Of a DNA stretch of 58,328 nucleotides, positions 25,357 through 34,120 are shown one piece after another. Numbering within the stretch: position 1 is the stretch's first letter; each line of letters begins with the position of its first letter. The position numbers and the translations under genes are program-made. Source of the DNA: Ignavibacteriales bacterium (GTDB lineage Bacteria > Bacteroidota > Ignavibacteria > UBA10030); assembly GCA_016192345.1 (NCBI GenBank), contig JACPUH010000060.1:1-58328 (forward strand), given 5' to 3'. The notes under the pieces are model-generated. The model had not been told where the DNA came from, searched no databases, and saw only the letters and a program-made list of their open reading frames with translations.

Positions 25357-26523
25357 ATGAAGATTGCCTACTTCGATACGATAGCAGGGATCAGCGGTGA
25401 TATGACCCTCGGGGCGTTCGTGAGCGCCGGCGTGCCCTTCGATGCATTGTGCCATGAGTTGAAGAAACTCGACCTTCCGGGATACGAACTCTCGGCACGG
25501 CATGTCACGCGCAGCGGTATCGTCGCAACAAAGATCGATGTGACGGTCTCCGAACAACCCCGGTATCACCGGCATTTGAAGGATATCAACCAGCTTATCG
25601 AGAACAGCCGCCTGAGCGACACCGTCCAGGCAACTGCCAAAAAGATCTTTTTCGAGGTTGCCGTCGCCGAGGCGGCAGTGCATCACTCCACTCTCGAAAA
25701 GATTCATTTCCATGAAGTTGGCGCGATCGACTCTCTTGTCGATATCGTCGGGACCGCAATTTGCCTCGAGATGCTGGGGGTCGAAAAAATATTTACCTCG
25801 CCGGTCCGGCTCGGGAACGGGGGTTTCGTCAATACGCAACACGGCACCATGCCCATCCCCACTCCGGCCACCGTCGAGATTCTGAAAGGATACCCGACGG
25901 TCCTGACGGAGATTCCGTATGAGCTGACCACGCCGACCGGCGCCGCCATTATCAAGGCACTTTCAGAGGGTGTCCTTTCCCTGGAACGGCTCACCATTCA
26001 CGCCATCGGCTATGGATCGGGAACGAGGGATATTCAGGAGACACCAAATCTCCTTCGGATCTTCGTCGGCGAACTGGACCCCGGGTACGGCTCCGACGAG
26101 CTCGTCACAATCGAAACCAATATCGACGACATGAACCCGGAGATTCTTCCGCACGTGGTCGAGAAACTCCTTGCCGCCGGTGCCCAGGACGCTTACCTGG
26201 TACCGGTCATTATGAAAAAGGGACGCCCCGGGTTTCTCTTCTCCACGCTCGTCGAACGTTCCAGGGTGGATGGGATTCTGGCGGTCCTTTTTCGGGAAAC
26301 GACAACGCTTGGTGTGCGCATGCACGCGGTCGAACGTCGCAAGCTGGCGCGCGGCCAGAAGCAGGTCTTGAGCTCCCTCGGAACGGTGATGGTGAAAGCG
26401 GTCGTCAACGACGGACGCGAACGCCTTGTGCCGGAGTTTGAGGAATGTAAACGCCTCGCAACGGAGAAGAACCTCCCACTCATCGAGGTGTACAGGATCC
26501 TTGAAAAGGAGTTGGGAAGCTAA
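25357..26523 (+). CDS. larC: Nickel-insertion protein LarC (pyridinium cofactor maturation)
   Basis: A 388-residue protein of the TIGR00299/LarC family. It begins MKIAYFDTIAGISGDMTLGA and contains the histidine-rich middle IHFHEVGAIDSLVDIVG and the PTPATVEILKGYP and TNIDDMNPEILPHVVEKL segments. LarC inserts nickel into the pincer nucleotide cofactor of lactate racemase-type enzymes and works with LarB and LarE; neither is near. The two halves that some species join by a ribosomal frameshift are fused in a single frame here. The ATG at 25357 is 16 nt after the waaA stop. Confidence 0.93.
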   Translation: MKIAYFDTIAGISGDMTLGAFVSAGVPFDALCHELKKLDLPGYELSARHVTRSGIVATKIDVTVSEQPRYHRHLKDINQLIENSRLSDTVQATAKKIFFEVAVAEAAVHHSTLEKIHFHEVGAIDSLVDIVGTAICLEMLGVEKIFTSPVRLGNGGFVNTQHGTMPIPTPATVEILKGYPTVLTEIPYELTTPTGAAIIKALSEGVLSLERLTIHAIGYGSGTRDIQETPNLLRIFVGELDPGYGSDELVTIETNIDDMNPEILPHVVEKLLAAGAQDAYLVPVIMKKGRPGFLFSTLVERSRVDGILAVLFRETTTLGVRMHAVERRKLARGQKQVLSSLGTVMVKAVVNDGRERLVPEFEECKRLATEKNLPLIEVYRILEKELGS

Positions 26524-26538
26524 GTGTTCCTCTTGATT

Positions 26539-26597
26539 CCGGGAGGGAGCCCGCTCCGGCCGGCACGGTCGTGCGCGAACTCCCTCCCGGTTTTTTT
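26539..26597 (+). terminator. Intrinsic terminator after larC
   Basis: An 11-bp perfect stem CCGGGAGGGAG/CTCCCTCCCGG encloses a 30-nt loop that contains further GC palindromes; a run of seven T follows. It ends 9 nt before the priA start codon. Confidence 0.85.
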
Positions 26598-26606
26598 CAC
26601 GCCCCC

Positions 26607-29147
26607 ATGAAACAGTTTCTTGCCGATATCGCCCTGCCGGTCCCCATCGACCACCCGTTTACGTACATCGTCCCCCCCGCCCTTCAACCACACGCTCTCC
26701 CTGGGTCGCGCGTTCTTGTTCCTTTCGGAAAGAAAAAACTGACAGGCGTCATCGTCGGACTTCCCCTGGAATCGAACGTTCGTGGATTGAAACCGATCAG
26801 CGATGTACTGGAGGTCTCCCCGACATTTACCGAAGAGATGATGAAGTTGACGCGATGGATCGCGGACTATTACCTTGCCCCCTGGGGGGAGGTGCTGAAA
26901 GCCGCCACCCCGCAGGGCCGATCACTGGAAAGCAGGCGCATCGCCAGCCTCGCGACACCGGATATCGAAAAAGCTCTTGCTGCCACGGTAAAAACCGCGC
27001 CGAAACAACATGCCCTTCTTCTTCTCCTTCAACAGGCCGGCCCCTCAAAGGTTCTGCACCTTCAAAAGAAACTCGGCATCAAGAACATCAACTCGCTCCT
27101 GAACGAGATGGTGTTGAAAGGATGGGTCGCCGTTGAAGAGCAGGTCGAGCGACCCCGCGCGAAAACGAAACTCGAAAGCTTCGCTTCGCTCCCGCATCAG
27201 AGTGATGGGGAACAAGATCCCGGAGCAATCGGGGCGGGTGTTCGGCTTACAACAAAGCAGCAATCGATCCTCGAAGCACTGCAGCAACGCTCCGAACCAT
27301 GGCAGGTGCAACTCCTCCTCAAACAAACGCGTTCCTCCCTTTCAAGCCTCAAGTCGCTGGAGAAGAAAGGTCTGCTCACGATCACCCGGAGGGAGGTCAT
27401 CCGCGCGAATGAGTACGAGCCTGCGGAGCCTCCTGCACGGTTAACACTGAACCGGTTTCAACAAGCAGCGTTTGACGCCATCGCCCGGGCTTTGGAATCC
27501 GGGACCTACCGAACCTTTCTCCTTCACGGCATTACGGGGAGTGGCAAAACGCAGGTGTATATCGAGGCAATGCGGAGGGCGCTGGAACGGGGAAAAACGG
27601 CGGTGGTGCTGGTACCCGAGATCGCCCTCACCCCTCAAACCGTACGCCGGTTCAAGGCACATTTCGGCGGGGACGTTGTCGTGATGCACAGCCAGATGTC
27701 GGTCGGGGAACGGTACGATGCGTGGAGACTCGCACACCAGGGAAGAGTCAGGATCGTGATCGGGCCGCGTTCTGCGATCTTCGCTCCATTGAAGAACATC
27801 GGCCTCATCGTCGTGGATGAGGAGCATGAATCGTCCTATAAACAATTCGACGCCACGCCGCGGTATAACGCCCGGGACGTGGCGATCGTCCGGGCGAGCC
27901 TCAACAACGCCGTCGTCGTGCTCGGATCCGCGACCCCCTCCGCGGAAAGCTATTTCAACGCCTTGAAGGAAAAATACGAGATGCTGCTTCTCCCGGAACG
28001 CGTGGACAACGCGCGGTTGCCCACGATTGAACTTGTTGACATGGCCCTCGAACGCAAGAGCACCCTCGCCCGGGAACAGAAACTCCTCAAGGAGGAAAAG
28101 AAGCCGTTCCCCAAACAATTTCCCCTCTCCTCCATATCCACCTTGCTTCGGGAGGAAATCACCAAACGCCTGGGGAAAAAAGAAGGGGTCATCCTTCTCC
28201 AGAACCGCCGCGGGTTTTCCCATGTCATGGAGTGCCATGCATGCGGGTTTGTGGAAACATGCGACAACTGCGAGGTGACACTGACCTACCACACCACGAA
28301 AAAACACCTCCGCTGCCATTATTGCGGCTTCGTGAAAAAGCCTCCGACCGTCTGTCCAAAATGTCAATCCATTGAAATCCGGCTTCACGCCTTTGGCACC
28401 CAGCAGGTGCAGCAGGAACTGGGGGAATTGTTCCCCGGGGCAACGATTCTTCGCATGGACATGGATAGCACAAGCCGGAAAGGAACCCACCATAAGATCC
28501 TGCAGCAATTCGGGAACGGCGAAGCGGATATCCTACTCGGGACTCAAATGGTGGCGAAGGGCCTGGATTTTCCCCGTGTGACGCTCGTGGGGGTCGTCTC
28601 CGCCGATACGCAGATGTTGCTCCCCGATTTCCGATCTTCGGAACGGACCTTCCAGTTGCTGACCCAGGTGGCCGGCCGCGCCGGCCGCAGCACCCTCGCG
28701 GGCGAGGTCGTGATCCAGACGCTTCAACCGAACCATTACAGTTTAAAACACGTCGTCACGCACGACTTTCCCAATTTCTACAAAGAGGAGTTGGAATATC
28801 GGCGGGAGTTGGACTATCCCCCCTTTTCAAGGATTGTGTTGATCGAATTCAAGGGGGCACGCGAGAACGACGTTCACCACCATGCACGCAAATTCGTTGA
28901 ACACCTCCTCCACCCCGGATGCGAACGATACTTCCTCGTCCTCGGTCCCGCCGACGCGGCCATCCCGAGGATCAAGAACCTGTTCCGCAAGCATGTCATC
29001 ATCAAAGACCTCAAGAACACCGACCCCTCGGGGACGCACCTCCGATCCTCACTCCTCAAAGCACGCCATCGATACCTCGCGTCGCCGCTGGGCAAAGACA
29101 AAAAAATCCAGGTGACGATTGACGTCGACCCACAGGGAATGATGTGA
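26607..29147 (+). CDS. priA: Primosomal replication restart helicase PriA
   Basis: An 846-residue superfamily-2 helicase that reloads the replisome at stalled forks. An N-terminal DNA-binding domain (ADIALPVPIDHPFTY) and a winged-helix region are followed by Walker A HGITGSGKTQVY, the Walker B box VVDEEHESSYKQ, and a cysteine-rich zinc domain (CHACGF, CDNC, CHYCGF, CPKC). Motif VI is QVAGRAGRST. The frame extends to a GTG at 26571, but that codon is inside the terminator hairpin, so the ATG at 26607 is chosen. No separate promoter is seen between the terminator and the start. Confidence 0.95.
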   Translation: MKQFLADIALPVPIDHPFTYIVPPALQPHALPGSRVLVPFGKKKLTGVIVGLPLESNVRGLKPISDVLEVSPTFTEEMMKLTRWIADYYLAPWGEVLKAATPQGRSLESRRIASLATPDIEKALAATVKTAPKQHALLLLLQQAGPSKVLHLQKKLGIKNINSLLNEMVLKGWVAVEEQVERPRAKTKLESFASLPHQSDGEQDPGAIGAGVRLTTKQQSILEALQQRSEPWQVQLLLKQTRSSLSSLKSLEKKGLLTITRREVIRANEYEPAEPPARLTLNRFQQAAFDAIARALESGTYRTFLLHGITGSGKTQVYIEAMRRALERGKTAVVLVPEIALTPQTVRRFKAHFGGDVVVMHSQMSVGERYDAWRLAHQGRVRIVIGPRSAIFAPLKNIGLIVVDEEHESSYKQFDATPRYNARDVAIVRASLNNAVVVLGSATPSAESYFNALKEKYEMLLLPERVDNARLPTIELVDMALERKSTLAREQKLLKEEKKPFPKQFPLSSISTLLREEITKRLGKKEGVILLQNRRGFSHVMECHACGFVETCDNCEVTLTYHTTKKHLRCHYCGFVKKPPTVCPKCQSIEIRLHAFGTQQVQQELGELFPGATILRMDMDSTSRKGTHHKILQQFGNGEADILLGTQMVAKGLDFPRVTLVGVVSADTQMLLPDFRSSERTFQLLTQVAGRAGRSTLAGEVVIQTLQPNHYSLKHVVTHDFPNFYKEELEYRRELDYPPFSRIVLIEFKGARENDVHHHARKFVEHLLHPGCERYFLVLGPADAAIPRIKNLFRKHVIIKDLKNTDPSGTHLRSSLLKARHRYLASPLGKDKKIQVTIDVDPQGMM

Positions 29148-29200
29148 GGACGGCACAGAATGCAAATTGCAGAGGGCAGTTAACAGAGAGCGGTAAGCAG

Positions 29201-29267
29201 AAAAAACGAGGGCGACCTCTGAAATACTCCCTTCACCTCCCGTAAAGGTCGTATTCAAAGGTCGCCC
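29201..29267 (-). terminator. Terminator of the HYR-repeat surface protein gene
   Basis: On the minus strand an imperfect stem (arms GGGCGACCTTTGAATAC and GTATTTCAGAGGTCGCCC) is followed by CGTTTTTT, 39 nt after the stop codon. Confidence 0.8.
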
Positions 29268-29305
29268 ATGATTGAAGCGACTGCGAAACTTCTACTCCTG
29301 CGCGG

Positions 29306-32300
29306 CTATTTCATCAGGACGATCTTTCTCGTCTGCGTGAACTTGCCCGTGTGGAAGCGATACACATACACACCGCTCCGGAGTCCATCGGCATTCATTG
29401 TCACCGAGTATCGGCCTGCTTCACGGTCACCATCCACCAACACCATCACCTCGCGGCCCAGCATATCATACACGGTAAGCCGCACATGCGTCAACTCCGG
29501 TACGTCGTACTGGATCGTCGTGGTCGGATTAAACGGATTCGGATACGCGTCCGCCAGCGCATACTCGGTTGGCAGGAATGCCGGTCGCCGCTCATTGCCA
29601 TTCCCACCCAACTCCATCGTTCCATTGGTCGCCAGCGGAGCTTCGATCTCCCCCGTCACGGAGTTGTATTTCTGTCCGTCATCGATACAGACGCTTCGGC
29701 CTCCCTGATCGTGCGGCACACACACGGCAACGCTTCCCGTACACTCTCCGCCGCGACCATCGGATGCGCTATACGTGATCCTGTAGACCCGACCGTTGCC
29801 CGGAACACGCGGCGTTCCTGAGCGCTCTGCGCGAACCTGGGCGATCGAAGTCCCGACTCCGGCACCATCCGGCTCGGTATTGCCGTCGCCGAGTGTGTTG
29901 AGCGGCTCATCCTGCGTGATCTTCGTAATCGTGATCGTCACCGGATCACCATCGGGATCAGTGACACCCTGAATCGTGATGTTCACCATTTTGTGATTCG
30001 GCGGCCACAGTTCGGCAATGCTTGGTGCCGCTGTACAGTTCGGCGAGCGGTTCACCGTTACCGTAAAGGAGCAGGAGGCCGTATTGCCGGCTGGATCGCT
30101 CGCCGTATACGTGACTGTCGTCGTCCCCGGCGGGAATGTTGCTCCCGAGGCATAGTTGCTTGTCAAGGTCGCGCCGCAGTTGTCAGAGGCGGTCGGCTCA
30201 GGCCACGAAACGGCCGCACCCGTTTGATCATAGCTGACAATGACAGTAATGTTCTGCGGACACGCGGCGATCGTCGGCGGGGTATTGTCGATGACCGTTA
30301 CCGTCTGCGTCGCAGAAACGCTGTTCCCACTTCCATCGGTGGCTGTGTATGTGACTGTCGTTGTTCCCACGATGAACATGTTGCCGGAAGGAACGCCGAG
30401 CCGAGAAACGGTGACGGTGCAGTTGTCCGACGCTGTGGCCGATCCAAGTTGGGTATCGGACACCTCCGCACCGCACGTTGTCGCTCCCGCACCGGTCGCA
30501 ACAACCACGTTTGCCGGGGCTGCGATGGTTGGTGGGGTATTGTCAACGACCGTCACAGTTTGTGAAGCCGATGCCGTGTTTCCGGCACCATCCGTTGCCG
30601 TGTAGGTGATGGTTGTTGTCCCAACGGGGAACAGGTTACCGGCTGGAACACCCGTCCGCGTGATATGCACTTCACAGTTGTCTTTCGCCGTTGCATTCCC
30701 CAACTGAGCATCGCCGACAACGACGCTGCATGTCGTCGCACCCGGACCCGTCAAAACAGATATCGGACCCGGCACGAAGATTTGCGGGGCGATGACGTCG
30801 CTGAACGCGCCGAGATAGAGACCCTGATCGGCGCCTGTCGTCTTCGTGACGATGACGTGGTGGTCCAGCCCCGTGACTGTCACCGTCCACATTCCCGGAA
30901 CCGTTGAGGAGATACTGACCGGACTTCCCAGTGGCGATGTCGTCACAAGGCTTCCCGAGGGATTGCGGATTTCAAAGCTCCCAACCGTCGCGGGCGCTTC
31001 GGGCCCCCCCTGAACATTCACATTGAGCGGCTCCCCGGAGAGGACATTCACCCCCCAGCGGATCGATTCATTTTCGGCCTGCGCCTGCAGTGGGCTGTTC
31101 GTTCCAAGCTGCTCCGCTCCATCGAGCTCCAGTCGATAGTGGCGCGCTCCCTGGACTGACGGGGGGGGCACCGCGACATTCACTTCGATCCGATAGATGG
31201 AGCCTGCTGCGGGGCCTGCGATGACGATAAGAGGGGCCGGTGTCTCTCCGCTTGCCGGATGAGGCACGGTATGAGAAGCGACGAGCGTATTGGACGGACT
31301 GTAAACTCGTACAGTTGCTGTGCCCGTCTCGAGAGAATTGACTGAAACGGCAGAGAACTCAATCTCCAGATCTCCGCTTCCTGCCGCCTTCGCCCACCAG
31401 TAATGGGTTGTCGAAGGATCCTGCACCATAAACGGCGGCAGGCAAATGTGGCCGGGAGTCACACTGAACGAGAATGGCGGCACCGGTCTTGGTTTCACCA
31501 ACAACGACGCGGTTGCCGTCGCATCGCACCCATGGCCATCCTTGACGGTGACAGTGTAGCTTGATGTCCCGAGGATCGATGTATTCGGGGAGATCGAGGA
31601 TGACGTCGCTCCCGTGTTCCAACTGAAATTGTAAGGAGGGAATCCGGTGGTAACATTCGCCGTCAACACAACCGATTCATTTTGATAGACCTCTGCCGGT
31701 CCGTTGATGGCAACGGTGGGGCTTGGAAAGACCACAAAGTTGACGACCGAAACTGATGACCCGCAATTCGCCGTCGACACTTTTCCTTCAATCGTATAGT
31801 TTCCGGGGGCAAGTCCACCGAGCGTCGTGTTCAGCATCTGGCTCGTGCCGAGATTCGGGTTCGGCGATGGACCGATAAGGGACCAGCTAAATGTCGCGCC
31901 TCCGATGTTCGTACCATTCAGCGTCAGACTAACGGGTTGGGAGTCTTCCTGACAGAAGTTCGGGACCGAACCTGCGATCGTCACTCCGCTCGGGCAGGAG
32001 AGTGGCACCTGCATGGAGAACGAACATTGAGTCTGGAATCCGCTGGGATCAGAAAACGATATCGTCACGGATTGAGCCGTGCCTGCATCGGCCGGCCCCG
32101 GCGTCCACGAAAAAGTCGCCGCAAAAGGCGCGGGACCCGATGATCCTGCAGAAGGTGTCAAGGTAGCACCGGGAGGCAGACCGAAATGATTTACCGTAAG
32201 ATTTCCACCATCCGGATCGGTTCCCGTAATGGTGATAGAGAAATTCTGTCCGACATTCACAACATTGCTCGAAGGTCCGCTCAACATGCATGTGGGAGGT

Positions 32301-33031
32301 TGGTTGAGTGTTCCACCAACGATCTGAATGATGAAATCAAGAGCAACCAGTCCGGAGGTCCCACCAGGGTGGTTTTCCTGAATCATGACCTGAGCGGCGT
32401 ACAATTGACCCACGGTTGTGCCCGATGTGTTCCACGTCAACACACCTGAAGAACTAACAGCGAGACCTGCCGGGACGGAGGGAACTTGCGATTCCGCGGC
32501 AGTCGACATCCTTACCGTAAAGGGATCGTTGTCCGGATCCCCGATCGCCATTGGAACGGTATTGGGGCCCCCTTGCACCATCTGGAGAATCACAGGGATC
32601 GAAGAGACGGGCGAGCCCTGATTGTTGTTGCGAAGGTCCACAGTATTCTGAACGCGGAACGAAGCGTTCGATGCGTTTACGAGTTCGCCAATGCGGCAGC
32701 AACTTTCAAAAAAGGCTGTGAATGGTCCGTCGTTGGCGTAGGTGTGCGTCACTGTGTACCGCCAGACCGCGTAGTCCGGGCCCGTTGCGATCTGCGTCAT
32801 CTGCGATTCGCTTCTATCGATAAATGTACCGTCGCCGAAATTCAGTCTCGTAAACGGAGAAACACGCCAAGCGGTCGTCACCGTAAACGTGACATTCCTC
32901 GTCCCGGCCGCTCGGGACCAAGTGATGTGTCCGTACCGAAAGTGACTTGCTTCAGCAACCTCCGCACAAAGTATCATCCCCACGAACATCACTGATACAA
33001 ACATCATGAGTCTGCTTGCGATGGGTCTCAT
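29306..33031 (-). CDS. Giant HYR/PKD-like repeat surface protein with T9SS sorting domain
   Basis: A 1241-residue secreted protein. After the signal peptide (LMMFVSVMFVGMILCAEVAEA) comes an N-terminal domain reminiscent of PKD-type surface domains, several Ig-like repeats (SSTVG, TFSWSLIGP, PTVAINGPAEVYQNESVVL), then HYR modules recognisable by DNTPPTIAAP, TTTVTYTATDGSGN and DPAGNTASCSFTVTV. A terminal T9SS domain follows: YPNPFNPTTTIQYDVPELT to KFTQTRKIVLMK. Probably an adhesin or cell-surface matrix protein. The ATG at 33031 has AGGAGG 8 nt upstream; an in-frame TTG two codons earlier is a weaker start. It follows a LuxR-type regulator gene and shares a regulatory motif with it. Confidence 0.88.
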   Translation of the reverse strand: MRPIASRLMMFVSVMFVGMILCAEVAEASHFRYGHITWSRAAGTRNVTFTVTTAWRVSPFTRLNFGDGTFIDRSESQMTQIATGPDYAVWRYTVTHTYANDGPFTAFFESCCRIGELVNASNASFRVQNTVDLRNNNQGSPVSSIPVILQMVQGGPNTVPMAIGDPDNDPFTVRMSTAAESQVPSVPAGLAVSSSGVLTWNTSGTTVGQLYAAQVMIQENHPGGTSGLVALDFIIQIVGGTLNQPPTCMLSGPSSNVVNVGQNFSITITGTDPDGGNLTVNHFGLPPGATLTPSAGSSGPAPFAATFSWTPGPADAGTAQSVTISFSDPSGFQTQCSFSMQVPLSCPSGVTIAGSVPNFCQEDSQPVSLTLNGTNIGGATFSWSLIGPSPNPNLGTSQMLNTTLGGLAPGNYTIEGKVSTANCGSSVSVVNFVVFPSPTVAINGPAEVYQNESVVLTANVTTGFPPYNFSWNTGATSSSISPNTSILGTSSYTVTVKDGHGCDATATASLLVKPRPVPPFSFSVTPGHICLPPFMVQDPSTTHYWWAKAAGSGDLEIEFSAVSVNSLETGTATVRVYSPSNTLVASHTVPHPASGETPAPLIVIAGPAAGSIYRIEVNVAVPPPSVQGARHYRLELDGAEQLGTNSPLQAQAENESIRWGVNVLSGEPLNVNVQGGPEAPATVGSFEIRNPSGSLVTTSPLGSPVSISSTVPGMWTVTVTGLDHHVIVTKTTGADQGLYLGAFSDVIAPQIFVPGPISVLTGPGATTCSVVVGDAQLGNATAKDNCEVHITRTGVPAGNLFPVGTTTITYTATDGAGNTASASQTVTVVDNTPPTIAAPANVVVATGAGATTCGAEVSDTQLGSATASDNCTVTVSRLGVPSGNMFIVGTTTVTYTATDGSGNSVSATQTVTVIDNTPPTIAACPQNITVIVSYDQTGAAVSWPEPTASDNCGATLTSNYASGATFPPGTTTVTYTASDPAGNTASCSFTVTVNRSPNCTAAPSIAELWPPNHKMVNITIQGVTDPDGDPVTITITKITQDEPLNTLGDGNTEPDGAGVGTSIAQVRAERSGTPRVPGNGRVYRITYSASDGRGGECTGSVAVCVPHDQGGRSVCIDDGQKYNSVTGEIEAPLATNGTMELGGNGNERRPAFLPTEYALADAYPNPFNPTTTIQYDVPELTHVRLTVYDMLGREVMVLVDGDREAGRYSVTMNADGLRSGVYVYRFHTGKFTQTRKIVLMK

Positions 33032-33146
33032 GCGCAAACCCTCCTTGCGTTGTGGTAATTGGTTATGGTTGGGATCCTGAGGCTCTTGACCGGCCGCTTC
33101 CCGAACGTGGTGCGTGGTGGCGGCTGTGCGTCGGTTTGTATGGTGT

Positions 33147-33177
33147 CAAAACTAAAAAACGATCGTTACTCTCACAA
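33147..33177 (-). promoter_or_regulatory. Bacteroidota-type promoter candidate of the surface protein gene
   Basis: TTG (33175-33177) and TAGTTTTG (33147-33154) on the minus strand are 20 bp apart, which fits the Bacteroidota pattern TTG-N19-21-TAnnTTTG. The predicted start is about 110 nt before the ATG. It overlaps the conserved 19-bp motif. Confidence 0.55.
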
Positions 33178-33192
33178 TCCCCCAAACGTGTG
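33174..33192 (-). promoter_or_regulatory. 19-bp conserved motif, copy 1 (surface protein gene)
   Basis: Minus strand CACACGTTTGGGGGATTGT. It matches a second copy at 34091-34109 in 18 of 19 positions, and each copy ends at the -33 TTG of a candidate promoter with identical N20 spacing. Likely binding site for an activator, perhaps the LuxR-type regulator next door (inference). Confidence 0.6.
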
Positions 33193-33393
33193 CATTTTTG
33201 GGAATACGCACCAACTCCCATAGGGTGGATTTGTGACGCCCAAGAATGAGTCCGGCGCGGAAAGTCACACTTTCGTGTCTGGAGATATCTTTAATTCGTA
33301 AACGCAACAGCATTCGGCGGGAAGCTGGAGGTTGACAGGGGGTATCTATCAGTGCGGGCTTTTTCTGCGAATTCGAAGAGGACCGATTTGCAT
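33193..33393. other. Rest of the gap between the regulator and surface protein genes
   Basis: Contains a perfect small palindrome GAAAGT-CAC-ACTTTC (33260-33274), a possible protein-binding site, and otherwise no gene or clear terminator for the regulator transcript. Confidence 0.3.
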
Positions 33394-34050
33394 CTACTTC
33401 CGGAGGTACTTCACAACCGCTTCCGTTCTGGAACGGACGTGGAGTTTTTCATAGATGCGGCGAAGATGGCTCCGGACTGTTTCGACACTTATAAAAAGTG
33501 TATCCGCGATCTCCTTGTACCGGAGCCCTTTGGCAAGGTGAGAGAGGATCTCCTCCTCGCGGGGCGTTAGGTTGGCGGTTTCATCCCGGGCCGGACCCAT
33601 GTGGTGGAAGGAATCGACCACCATGCGGGCGATCTGCATGGACATTGGAGATCCCCCCTGGTGCACTTCCCTCAATGCTTCGATGAGTTGACCCGGCGGG
33701 GTGCGCTTCACCAGGTAGCCGGATGCACCTGCCGCCAGGGCCTGGAACACCTGCTCACTGTCCTCGTACATCGTCAACATCATGATTTGCAGGTCGGGGT
33801 ACTCCGCTTTCAGTCTCCGGACACACTCGATGCCGGAGAGGTCGGGAAGGTTGATGTCCATTAAAACTACATCCGGCTTTTCACGCGGGATCTCCCTCAA
33901 TGCCTCCGCTCCCGTACGATGGGAGCCAATGCAGCGAAACTCATCGTACCCATTAATAAGATCGGCCAGACCTTCCCGGATATCATCGATGTCTTCAACA
34001 AGGGAAACAGTGATGGACACAGGTTTCTTCTTTTTTGAGGTACGGACCAC
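33394..34050 (-). CDS. LuxR-type response regulator
   Basis: A 218-residue two-component regulator. The receiver domain has the acidic pocket VEDIDD, the phosphoacceptor in VVLMDINLPDLSG and the T and K positions in MLTMY and YLVKRT. A LuxR helix-turn-helix follows: LTPREEEILSHLAKGLRYKEIADTLF, then SVETVRSHLRRIYEKLHV. The annotated start is GTG at 34050; a GTG at 34020 (VSITVSLVED) would remove a basic KKKK stretch and match the family N-terminus better. It lies directly downstream of the propeller sensor kinase. Confidence 0.93.
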   Translation of the reverse strand: MVRTSKKKKPVSITVSLVEDIDDIREGLADLINGYDEFRCIGSHRTGAEALREIPREKPDVVLMDINLPDLSGIECVRRLKAEYPDLQIMMLTMYEDSEQVFQALAAGASGYLVKRTPPGQLIEALREVHQGGSPMSMQIARMVVDSFHHMGPARDETANLTPREEEILSHLAKGLRYKEIADTLFISVETVRSHLRRIYEKLHVRSRTEAVVKYLRK

Positions 34051-34063
34051 GATGGACTCACCA

Positions 34064-34109
34064 AGAAAGTAAGTGAATGGTACTGCGGGAACAATCCCCC
34101 AAAGGTGTG
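34064..34109 (-). promoter_or_regulatory. Second 19-bp motif with a candidate promoter, ahead of the response regulator
   Basis: Minus strand CACACCTTTGGGGGATTGT (34091-34109). Its TTG (34092-34094) is followed after 20 bp by TACTTTCT (34064-34071), a partial match to TAnnTTTG. Spacing is identical to that of the surface protein promoter. The motif lies between the kinase stop codon and the regulator start codon, so it could give the regulator its own, self-activated promoter (inference). Confidence 0.55.
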
Positions 34110-34120
34110 AAAGACGCGTT

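Noticed and set aside
27441..28508. 355-residue minus-strand frame within priA
   Set aside because: Shadow of the PriA helicase motors; no domain or signal is visible.
29306..33037. Possible CRISPR or tandem DNA repeat in the HYR-protein gene
   Set aside because: The periodicity comes from homologous protein modules, not from short identical DNA repeats with spacers.
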